DNA from: Euryarchaeota archaeon UBA256
GTDB taxonomy: Archaea > Thermoplasmatota > Poseidoniia > Poseidoniales > Poseidoniaceae
Length of the DNA stretch: 33,063 bases
NCBI GenBank assembly: GCA_002494645.1
Contig: DACE01000037.1
Coordinates: 1 to 33,063 of the forward strand
Direction of reading: 5' to 3'
Below are positions 26,396 to 33,063 of the stretch, piece after piece. The notes under the pieces are model-generated. The model was not told where the DNA came from and did no database searches. It saw nothing but the letters and a program-made list of their open reading frames with translations. The first letter of the stretch is position 1. Each line of letters begins with the position of its first letter. The position numbers and the translations under genes are program-made.

Positions 26396-26402
26396 TCACC
26401 TC
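26396..26402 (-). promoter_or_regulatory. Ribosome binding site GAGGTGA for the acyltransferase gene
   Basis: On the minus strand GAGGTGA overlaps the bcp stop codon (26401-26403) and is four bases before ATG 26391. This decides the start in favour of ATG over the GTG one codon upstream. Confidence 0.75.
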
Positions 26403-26886
26403 ATTCGTTCATGCCGAGTTCGCGCATCAACATCTCAACATGGCCTTTGGCCTTGACATTGTAGCGGCACCATTCGAGCGTTCCGTTCGGAGCGATGACG
26501 AATGTAGAGCGGGCACATCCCATGTATTCTCGTCCGTAATTCTTCTTGAGGCGCCATGTGCCAAATGCATTGTGCAGAGCGAGGTCTTCGTCGAGGAGCA
26601 GTGGGAAGTTAAGATCCTGCTTCTCAATAAATCGTTGATGCGATTTCTGAGCATCCTTGGAAACGCCAAGGACGACATAATCATCCCTGTTCAAGCGAGC
26701 CATGTTGTCGCGGAAATCACAGGCTTGTGTGGTACATCCGGGTGTGGAGTCCTTCGGGTAGAAGTAGAGGATGACATGCTTCCCTGCCTCTCTGTAGGCG
26801 GAAAGACTGTGCTCGTTTCCTTCTTGATCGAGGGCTGAAAAGTCGGGTGCGTCCTCGCCTGCTTGCAATTGTATCGTTTCGCTCAT
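26401..26886 (-). CDS. bcp: Peroxiredoxin, Bcp/PrxQ type
   Basis: The 161-residue protein is a thiol peroxidase with peroxidatic Cys51 in YPKDSTPGCTTQACDF and resolving Cys56 five residues later, the atypical 2-Cys arrangement of Bcp/PrxQ. VILYFYPKDSTPGC and the downstream FPLLLDEDLALHNAFGTW are family hallmarks. The start at 26886 (MSETIQLQAGEDAPDF) gives the normal length. The open frame extends about 49 codons further upstream, but that part is unlike the family and covers the promoter. It would need a thiol reductant such as the thioredoxin encoded elsewhere in the window (inference). It leads the bcp, acyltransferase and flavoprotein set. Confidence 0.95.
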   Translation of the reverse strand: MSETIQLQAGEDAPDFSALDQEGNEHSLSAYREAGKHVILYFYPKDSTPGCTTQACDFRDNMARLNRDDYVVLGVSKDAQKSHQRFIEKQDLNFPLLLDEDLALHNAFGTWRLKKNYGREYMGCARSTFVIAPNGTLEWCRYNVKAKGHVEMLMRELGMNE

Positions 26887-26926
26887 GCCCATTCCACACC
26901 CCCCGCGTCCAAAAGGAATTGGATGG

Positions 26927-27000
26927 TTTTTTGTTACAATATGAACTACTTGGGGGCGTAAATGTGGCGGAGCCATTCGTATATGCAATATGAATCTAAA
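26927..27000. promoter_or_regulatory. Divergent promoter region with 9-bp direct repeat
   Basis: The 200-bp gap between bcp and the plus-strand gene at 27087 holds two AT-rich patches (26927-26946 and 26980-27000). Each contains CAATATGAA (26937-26945 and 26986-26994), 49 bp apart. They could be TATA elements for the divergent genes or binding sites of one regulator; chance is also possible in AT-rich sequence. Confidence 0.35.
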
Positions 27001-27073
27001 ACGAGTCAAAACGGGTGAGTCCAGGAATTTCAACCGATTCTTTCAATAACTGGCAGGACACAGGGTTTGTTAT

Positions 27074-27078
27074 GGTGA
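27074..27078 (+). promoter_or_regulatory. Ribosome binding site GGTGA for the small basic protein gene
   Basis: GGTGA lies eight bases before ATG 27087. Because it overlaps the alternative ATG at 27072, it favours 27087 as the start. Confidence 0.5.
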
Positions 27079-27086
27079 GCGGACGT

Positions 27087-27506
27087 ATGTCTAGGAAGGC
27101 GCGTCGCCACTTCAAGAAAATACAGCGCTCAAAGGCTAAATTTGAACTTCAAGAAATCGCGAGCGCCATCCAAACCGACCTCGACAAGCGCCATTTGACC
27201 TATGACGAGGCACTTATGCTTGGCAATCTGATTCAAAACAGAGCCGACCAGGTCCCAGGAGATGCCATCGTGTATGCGATTTCAGACCGTGATGCGTATC
27301 GACGCACCCTCGAATTGTACTTGCGAGATGCACTCCTCACCCGTACCGAACAATTGCTCTTGTGGGAAGAGCGTCGTCGTTTGGGCATCTCAGAGGAAGA
27401 ACATCAATCCCTCCTCGCACAATTGCTCAGCCAGTGGAAGCGGCAAGGACGCAACGTCACCATTGACCGCTTTGAAAAGCCAGACGGGGGTGCAGATTCT
27501 GTCTAA
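27087..27506 (+). CDS. Small basic helical protein of unknown function
   Basis: With the start at 27087 the product is 139 residues; ATG 27072 or GTG 27015 would lengthen it. It begins with a very basic stretch (MSRKARRHFKKIQRSKAKF) and is predicted by eye to be almost all helix. There are two similar helix-turn-helix-like pieces, RHLTYDEALMLGNLI and LGISEEEHQSLLAQL, vaguely like SHOCT-type short helical modules. There is no signal peptide or membrane segment, and no family was recognised. Its last 17 bases overlap the start of the giant NEW3 protein, so the two are very probably translated together and the function may be linked. Confidence 0.7.
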   Translation: MSRKARRHFKKIQRSKAKFELQEIASAIQTDLDKRHLTYDEALMLGNLIQNRADQVPGDAIVYAISDRDAYRRTLELYLRDALLTRTEQLLLWEERRRLGISEEEHQSLLAQLLSQWKRQGRNVTIDRFEKPDGGADSV

Positions 27507-30500
27507 GCCAACCCTCGCCTATGCTCTGGTCGCCCTTCTTATCGCAACCATGGTCGCGCCTCTCGCTGTTGCAGACAGCAGCCGTTCAACTCCAGATTTC
27601 GTGATCTCTTCGTTTACGCTTGACGATGCAGGCTCCATCCTCCTCAACGGCAATGTTGTTGCTGAAGACGCAACTCATATCGTTCGAATCCAAGTCCAAA
27701 ACATCGGTTTGGCCGCAGGACAGGCTTCGCTTTCGCTTCTGCTCCAAGGAACGGCCTCCTCAGGCGATGTCGTCATTGATACTGCAGACTTGGGCGTCAT
27801 CAATGCTGGCGCCAGCAGCGGCGTTCAGGTCTTTTCATGGGCTGCCACACTCGGGGACGACCAGATTCTCAAAGCGAGCGTCTCTTCAAGCACTGATGTC
27901 AACACGGCCAACGACGAAGAACAGATGATTGTTGACGTGCAACGGTATCAAGCCGCCTCCGTCCCCGTCGTGAACATCCCTCAACCCTCAGGTGGAGCCG
28001 CCAACGTTGTTTGGTCCCAATCGGTTCACGCCTTCTCCATCGACGCACGCAACGACGGCGTCAAGAATTTCTCTGCGTCATACACGCTCGCCTTTTCGGA
28101 GGTAGCAAACCCCACCAACACCTTTTCTGTGGCTTCCTCGACATTGCCCCTCGTGAGTCCGGGGTCGATTTACAACGGTGGTGCAACCCCTCAGAGTATC
28201 TCGATGTCCTTTGATGCCACCTCTCGAAGCGGAACGTGGGACGTCATCGGCACCATGACTGCTTCTGGAGCAGGGTGGTCCGATTCGATTGAATTTTTAT
28301 CGCAAACCGTCGTGTTCTCGAATTATGATTTTGAACTTACACCTGCTCACGATCGAAGTGTTGAGCCCGGGCAAACATCTACACTCACCTATCTGTTGAA
28401 GAACGTCGGCTTGTCAACTGACGACTACACCGTTTCGCAGAGCAGTGTAAGCGGTTGGGTCACCACCATAACGCCAACCTCTCAAACGCCAACGGTCTCA
28501 CCGGACGTTACGACTTCAGTCCTGATACAGGTTGCCGTGCCGTCAAATGCTTTGCGAACCGATTCTGACATCGTGACGCTCACCGTCGAATCCAACAGCG
28601 CATCCCTTTCAAAGACCGTCTCGACGACGGTGTTGGCCAGTGAATCCTACGGTGTCGATGTCACAATGCCCCTTACAGCCACGACCCTCATTCCAGGAGT
28701 GGAAGATACCATCCAAGTCAATGTTGAGAATACGGGCAATGCTCCGACCACGTTCATGCTCTCTACCGGCGTTTCAACCAATCCAATCAATTGGGACCTC
28801 TCGCTGTCAAGTCCCACAACGGGCATTCTTCAGCCCGGTGAAAATGTCAATGTAGCTATTGCCGTAACGCCTGCAAGCATCAAGAATCCTCTCGTCTCAG
28901 CAGAATTCAACCGAGCTGGAGACTCGATGTCTGTATGGGTTCAAGCTCAATCCACAAACGGAGGTTTACCTGACCTTGCCGCTGCGCCCGTGACCATTCA
29001 ACCGGTGGTCATTGTCGACCCGGGTTTGCCTTCTGAGCACATTGAAATGACTGTTGAAGAAGTGATGCTTGCCCGTCAAGGGGTTGGTCTTGAAGAAATC
29101 CTTGACCTCCAAGTTGAAGTTCGACACAATCTCGTAAGTGAGTTAACTGAAACGGTCGATGCAACACTCCAACTGGGTGCGGCTGTCTTTGAATCTGATT
29201 CCTCAGGTGGCTTTGATGAAGCCTCCCGATGGGAGGTTGGCCTTACACCAACGGCCTTCCCTGGTATGAACCTCGGTCAAACCTCATCTGCGGTCATGAC
29301 GATTCAGGGGCCTGCGGATGATTACCCAGTTTCAGGTACGCTGACACTCCCCGTTACAGCGATACCAACCCTCGGCGGTGTTCATCAAGGGTCCAATGTT
29401 CTCGCCTCAGCCATCACGCAGACGCTGACACTCGTCGTACCGCCCGTTCTTGGCGCTGAAGGTCAAGACTATGCTCCCTTTGACGTCATGGTCGGTGAAG
29501 AAACTGAAGTCCCTCTTTCTCTCAACAACACGGGCAATAACATGACCTCCTACTCCTTGGTGATGATGAACACGCTTCCACCAAATTGGGTTGCATCCTT
29601 CTCCAACACCAGTCTCATGCCATCAACAACCCTGCTTTCAGTGCCAGCTGATGTCGCAGACTATCCTTCCTCTGCTCTGGCTCACATGGAGAATTTCTCC
29701 GCCTATGTAACCACCGATCCAGAGGCTCCCGCAGACAGCATTGAATACATGCAGATTCAAGTTCTTGACCTCGCAACGGGCGCCTACATCACACAACTTG
29801 ACATTCCCATACGCGTTGGCGAAAATGTCAACGCTGCTCTCTACCCAACGAGCCAAATGATCAATCTTTCAATCGGTGATTCAATCACGACCAGTGTCGT
29901 TGTGAGCAATGTAGGAAATACGCCTGCAACCTTCAATTTGTGGCTGGATGACTCCAATCGTGGTGAACTGACCTTCCAACTCGAGACTCCAAATGTCATC
30001 CAAATTGGCGCTGGTTATGACGAAACGGTTCGAGTGCGCATCACACCTTCAAGCGAGGCTCTGGCTGCTACAATTTATTCAGCAACCCTCTGGGTATCCA
30101 ATGCGGATTCAGGGCTCAACCTTTCAGCGGATATTATCGGAAACATCAGCGAAGAACACGGCATCATGGTCGATACGCCGATCAGTCTTGGCGTCATTCC
30201 CGGTACTTCGCAAGAAGTTGATTTCACACTCACCAACAACGGTAATCTCATTGAGGACATCATTCTTGAGACGAAGGTGCAAGGAAATTGGACGGTTACT
30301 CCCGCCTTCCTGCCGCTCAATCTTGGCGTGGATGAAGTATATTCAAGCACCTTTTCTGTGGCCGTACCCCCACTTGGCGGAGATGAAGATTTACTCAACG
30401 GGGACATCATCCCCGTGACCATGCGCATTCTCAATGCCACAACAGAGACCGTCCTCAAGATTCACACCTTTGACTTCATCGTCAATCCCCTGTTCATGGT

Positions 30501-32400
30501 CGAAGTTGATGCGTGGCCAGCCACCATGGAATACCATCGGGGGTTAAGCCGAAGTTGGAATGTCATGATCACAAACACGGGCAATGCTGACGTGGAAGTC
30601 AATGTCACCTACGCACTCTTACAGGGCGGACTAACGACACCTAGCACAGATTGGGAAATGGTCAACCCGAAGCCGACTAAAATCAACCTCAAGAAAGGTG
30701 AAGCCACTCCTTTCTCCTTTAGCGTGAAGAATACTGCAACCCAGCCCGCCCTCACGCTCGCTGCAAATCTCATCGTCAATTTCCAACCCACTGACGCAGA
30801 AGTGCAAGGGAGCGCTGAGTTCTACACGAATCTCGTAATGGATCGCTTCTTCGAGGAATCAGATACCTTCGTCACACCACCGTCTGACTACGGTCCACAA
30901 CCATTTGCAATTACCTACTCTCATATTCCTACGGGTCAAATCGACGCAATCGCCTATGAACTCGAACTTTGCCAATCGACTCGACTTCTTGACATGGCGA
31001 GCGTTGGACAAAATGCATCGGATTACGAATGGTCCTTTGCCATACGTGTTGATGGAGTCGACATGGCCCTCAACCTCTCGCAATATTGCGGCTCAGGCTC
31101 GCTTGGAAGTGACTCTCGCATCACTCTCCCGTCCCGCCAACCATGGGTCACCAGCGACCCGATTGAAATCATCATCGATACGCCCAACCCGCCCAATATT
31201 CTGGCAGGAGATGGCTGGGACCTCACCTTCAGGTTGTACCACCCCGACGAACATAACGGATACACCGTCTATGATGAGGAGGTATTCACCTATGAATTAG
31301 CAGTTTACGCCGACCCTGCCATCAAAAGCCATGGGCCAAAAGACGATGCTATCTTCTATGAGGGTCAGGAAACTTCCTATTCAATGACCGTTGAGAATTT
31401 GGGCACCGCCCAAGCCCTCGGCATCACACCTATCCTCGACTGCAAGGGCGACGTAACGATACTCTCATCACCTGAAATGCTGCCTATCCTCGGCCCACGT
31501 GAAACTCATGAATTCCAATGGGAAGTTCAAGCCAACACCATCGATTGGTGGGAAGCATCTCGGACCATCTCCTGCGAAGCCTCATTGGAGTTCCTCTATG
31601 TTGGAGATGGCAATTTGGTCGCCAACGATGTCGTACTGGAAGATGTCAGCGTTCAGTCGTGGTCACCCGACCTCTCCATCGCCTTCATTGCGTGTGTTGT
31701 AGCGGCTTTGCTCTCGGTGATCTTCGTGCGCCTCGCAAGTCAATCTGAAAAGTGGCAATTAGCTGGCGTCTATGCCGGAGTCATCAGTTTCGGTTTCGCC
31801 TTCCACCTGTTCACGACCTGGTATTGGGGTCCAACAGTTCTGGTTCTTTGCGGTTTGTGGATTTGGCGAATGACTTGGAAGAGCAGCGAAGAATTCCGTC
31901 TCATTCACGAAGACTACCAGCGTGCCCGAAAAGGAATTTCAACCGTTTATAGCGACCATTTCGATGCACTGGCCGACGGTCGACGGCAATTGACCATCAT
32001 CCTCTCAATCCCCGTACTCGGCATGTTGGCCATCGCTCTCGGCCTTCCTCCACAACTTGCTACAGATAGCGACAATCTTGTGATGATGGCCGCATACTTT
32101 GGCATCATCATGGTGGGCGTTTGGTACATCCTGCGTCGTTCCGACCGCCTCTATGGTAACCTCTACGGACGAATGACTGACGCTGAGATTAAGGCAATCC
32201 GTATTGAACGCGACCTCGGCGATCCCGCCCGGTTGCTCAATGATTTGGCAGACGACGGTCTTGACCTGACGGCTATTCTCGGTGAACGAGCTCCTGCTCC
32301 TACCTCAGCCCCAATCCAAATTTCAGCCGGTTCAGGAGATAAGAACAACCTTGGAGATGACGAGTTTTCATCTGATGTCGGAGGTGAATCCGATGACTGA
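27490..32400 (+). CDS. Giant surface protein with tandem NEW3/CARDB-like Ig domains and multi-pass C-terminal membrane region
   Basis: The chosen start is GTG 27490, which gives a signal peptide (VQILSKPTLAYALVALLIATM...AVA) and 1,636 residues; the same frame is open upstream to 27262 but that part overlaps the previous gene. The extracellular part is a row of Ig-like repeats of NEW3/CARDB type. Recurring cores are VNVENTGNAPTTFML, LSLNNTGNNMTSYSL, VVVSNVGNTPATFNL, FTLTNNGNLIEDIIL and VMITNTGNADVEVNV, each preceded by a PG- or G-containing strand. From about residue 1395 come roughly five membrane helices (near 31672, 31759, 31828, 31990 and 32077) with a charged cytoplasmic loop between the third and fourth. 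The soluble acidic tail ends at 1636. Function is unknown; a polytopic end is unusual for a stalk-like protein. The next gene starts inside its last codons. Confidence 0.85.
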   Translation: MQILSKPTLAYALVALLIATMVAPLAVADSSRSTPDFVISSFTLDDAGSILLNGNVVAEDATHIVRIQVQNIGLAAGQASLSLLLQGTASSGDVVIDTADLGVINAGASSGVQVFSWAATLGDDQILKASVSSSTDVNTANDEEQMIVDVQRYQAASVPVVNIPQPSGGAANVVWSQSVHAFSIDARNDGVKNFSASYTLAFSEVANPTNTFSVASSTLPLVSPGSIYNGGATPQSISMSFDATSRSGTWDVIGTMTASGAGWSDSIEFLSQTVVFSNYDFELTPAHDRSVEPGQTSTLTYLLKNVGLSTDDYTVSQSSVSGWVTTITPTSQTPTVSPDVTTSVLIQVAVPSNALRTDSDIVTLTVESNSASLSKTVSTTVLASESYGVDVTMPLTATTLIPGVEDTIQVNVENTGNAPTTFMLSTGVSTNPINWDLSLSSPTTGILQPGENVNVAIAVTPASIKNPLVSAEFNRAGDSMSVWVQAQSTNGGLPDLAAAPVTIQPVVIVDPGLPSEHIEMTVEEVMLARQGVGLEEILDLQVEVRHNLVSELTETVDATLQLGAAVFESDSSGGFDEASRWEVGLTPTAFPGMNLGQTSSAVMTIQGPADDYPVSGTLTLPVTAIPTLGGVHQGSNVLASAITQTLTLVVPPVLGAEGQDYAPFDVMVGEETEVPLSLNNTGNNMTSYSLVMMNTLPPNWVASFSNTSLMPSTTLLSVPADVADYPSSALAHMENFSAYVTTDPEAPADSIEYMQIQVLDLATGAYITQLDIPIRVGENVNAALYPTSQMINLSIGDSITTSVVVSNVGNTPATFNLWLDDSNRGELTFQLETPNVIQIGAGYDETVRVRITPSSEALAATIYSATLWVSNADSGLNLSADIIGNISEEHGIMVDTPISLGVIPGTSQEVDFTLTNNGNLIEDIILETKVQGNWTVTPAFLPLNLGVDEVYSSTFSVAVPPLGGDEDLLNGDIIPVTMRILNATTETVLKIHTFDFIVNPLFMVEVDAWPATMEYHRGLSRSWNVMITNTGNADVEVNVTYALLQGGLTTPSTDWEMVNPKPTKINLKKGEATPFSFSVKNTATQPALTLAANLIVNFQPTDAEVQGSAEFYTNLVMDRFFEESDTFVTPPSDYGPQPFAITYSHIPTGQIDAIAYELELCQSTRLLDMASVGQNASDYEWSFAIRVDGVDMALNLSQYCGSGSLGSDSRITLPSRQPWVTSDPIEIIIDTPNPPNILAGDGWDLTFRLYHPDEHNGYTVYDEEVFTYELAVYADPAIKSHGPKDDAIFYEGQETSYSMTVENLGTAQALGITPILDCKGDVTILSSPEMLPILGPRETHEFQWEVQANTIDWWEASRTISCEASLEFLYVGDGNLVANDVVLEDVSVQSWSPDLSIAFIACVVAALLSVIFVRLASQSEKWQLAGVYAGVISFGFAFHLFTTWYWGPTVLVLCGLWIWRMTWKSSEEFRLIHEDYQRARKGISTVYSDHFDALADGRRQLTIILSIPVLGMLAIALGLPPQLATDSDNLVMMAAYFGIIMVGVWYILRRSDRLYGNLYGRMTDAEIKAIRIERDLGDPARLLNDLADDGLDLTAILGERAPAPTSAPIQISAGSGDKNNLGDDEFSSDVGGESDD
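32380..32387 (+). promoter_or_regulatory. Full-length ribosome binding site GGAGGTGA
   Basis: The complete anti-16S complement GGAGGTGA sits inside the coding end of the NEW3 protein and five bases before ATG 32393. It is the strongest such site in the window and indicates strong initiation of the next gene. Confidence 0.85.
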
Positions 32401-33063
32401 AGACGAATTCGAAGTACCAGATGATGTCATGGCTCGAGAATTAGCTGAACGGGAGCAAGGCATCCTCGAGGCTTCACAAACCTTGGAACGCATCGCCCGA
32501 AAAGCCGCTCGCCAAGAAAACCCCTCACTCTCTGAAACCGAAATGGACCTCGGAGAAGCCAAGGTGTACTTGGGTATGCATCAACTTGGAAGAGCCAAGA
32601 AAAACATCAAAATCGCCGAGAAAACGCTCGATGATTTGGAAGAAGATGTCCTCCATCTGCGCCGGAGCATCGCCATGTTGCATCGTTTGCTGACGCACAA
32701 ACACATCTCTCTAGAAGAAGCCGAACGTATCCTGTACAAATTACGAGAGTCCACGGCGGCTGCAGAAATCGGAGACATCCGACAGTCCACCCTCGAAGTT
32801 GAGGACCTGCTCGAGGATTTGATTGGCGGCAATACTTCGACACTCAACCCCTTCCTCTTCAGGCATTTCTGGATGGGCGTGGACACGCGCTGGCCAGCCG
32901 GTGGAGATTCTGGAGTGCTCCTTGTTCGAATTATCAATGACGGTCCAATACCCATGCCCATGTTGCGTCTCAAACCTCCCGTTCCTGAAGGATGGACCGC
33001 CAACCCTCCGAATGTGGACCTCCCCATCATTGCACCAGGTGGTAATATTCCGCTACGCTTTGA
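32393..33063 (+). CDS. Coiled-coil protein with NEW3-like Ig domain, no signal peptide (3' end missing)
   Basis: The frame runs from ATG 32393 (overlapping the upstream stop by eight bases) to the right edge, giving 223 complete codons without a stop. The N-terminal 150 residues are acidic and highly helical with heptad-like patterns (AKKNIKIAEKTLDDLEEDVL, then LRRSIAMLHRLLTHKHISLE). From about residue 155 it turns to beta: GVLLVRIINDGPIPMPMLRL then VPEGWTANPPN and APGGNIPLRF. This resembles the NEW3-type domain of the upstream giant protein. It lacks a signal peptide and any membrane segment in the visible part, so it is predicted to be cytoplasmic. No known family was recognised. Confidence 0.78.
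   Translation, partial: MTEDEFEVPDDVMARELAEREQGILEASQTLERIARKAARQENPSLSETEMDLGEAKVYLGMHQLGRAKKNIKIAEKTLDDLEEDVLHLRRSIAMLHRLLTHKHISLEEAERILYKLRESTAAAEIGDIRQSTLEVEDLLEDLIGGNTSTLNPFLFRHFWMGVDTRWPAGGDSGVLLVRIINDGPIPMPMLRLKPPVPEGWTANPPNVDLPIIAPGGNIPLRF

Noticed and set aside
26887..27033. N-terminal extension of Bcp to 27033
   Set aside because: The added 49 residues are unlike peroxiredoxins, cover AT-rich promoter sequence, and the normal family start is at 26886.
27262..27489. Upstream extension of the giant NEW3 protein overlapping the small basic protein gene
   Set aside because: The extension reads as Cys/Ser-rich noise in the wrong frame of the small gene, while a signal peptide begins just after GTG 27490.

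Overview
The window looks like a chromosomal piece of a planktonic archaeon, most likely Marine Group II (Candidatus Poseidoniales, Thermoplasmatota). This is inferred from gene content: very large secreted proteins with C-terminal membrane anchors, several lipobox lipoproteins, NEW3/CARDB-like Ig arrays, an archaeal-style HhH-MutS ATPase, and bacterial-looking housekeeping genes (two-domain NadE, TrhO, IleRS2). Shine-Dalgarno sites of the GGAGGTGA type sit before several genes. No rRNA, tRNA, CRISPR array, transposon or phage gene was seen, so the taxonomy stays an inference. Packing is very tight: no gap exceeds about 200 bp, three convergent gene pairs abut or overlap, and several co-directional genes overlap at start/stop codons.

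Region 1 (1-8.1 kb) has a secreted or lipid-anchored degradative flavour. It holds a partial minus-strand lipoprotein with a lamin-tail domain, an amidohydrolase domain and a Thr/Asp stalk. Divergent from it are a thioredoxin and an S15/CocE-type lipoprotein hydrolase, then a MutS-like ATPase. Convergent with MutS is a BNR/sialidase-like lipoprotein.

Region 2 (8.1-12.2 kb, minus strand) is a probable operon: ileS (with the altered GxHH signature), a BtuF/TroA-like metal- or cobalamin-binding protein without a signal peptide, and the BNR-like lipoprotein.

Region 3 (12.4-20.1 kb, plus strand) starts with a 1,696-residue exported protein with one C-terminal membrane helix, an acidic cytoplasmic tail and a terminal Trp/Tyr-rich motif. 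It is followed by glutamine-dependent NAD synthetase and the tRNA U34 hydroxylase TrhO. Convergent with TrhO is a type II membrane protein combining EF-hand-like/disulfide units, collagen-like Gly-X-Y stretches and ELWxxDGT-type propeller repeats.

Region 4 (22.3-26.9 kb) contains a single-chain aconitase-X (possible phosphomevalonate dehydratase) overlapping an SDR sugar-nucleotide epimerase. Convergent with it is the minus-strand set peroxiredoxin Bcp, hexapeptide acyltransferase and flavin-reductase-like protein, linked by overlaps and strong ribosome binding sites.

Region 5 (27.0 kb to the right end, plus strand) is the best candidate for an undescribed system. Three overlapping genes encode a small basic helical protein, a 1,636-residue NEW3-array surface protein with about five C-terminal membrane helices, and a signal-less coiled-coil protein that itself carries a NEW3-like Ig domain and runs off the window.
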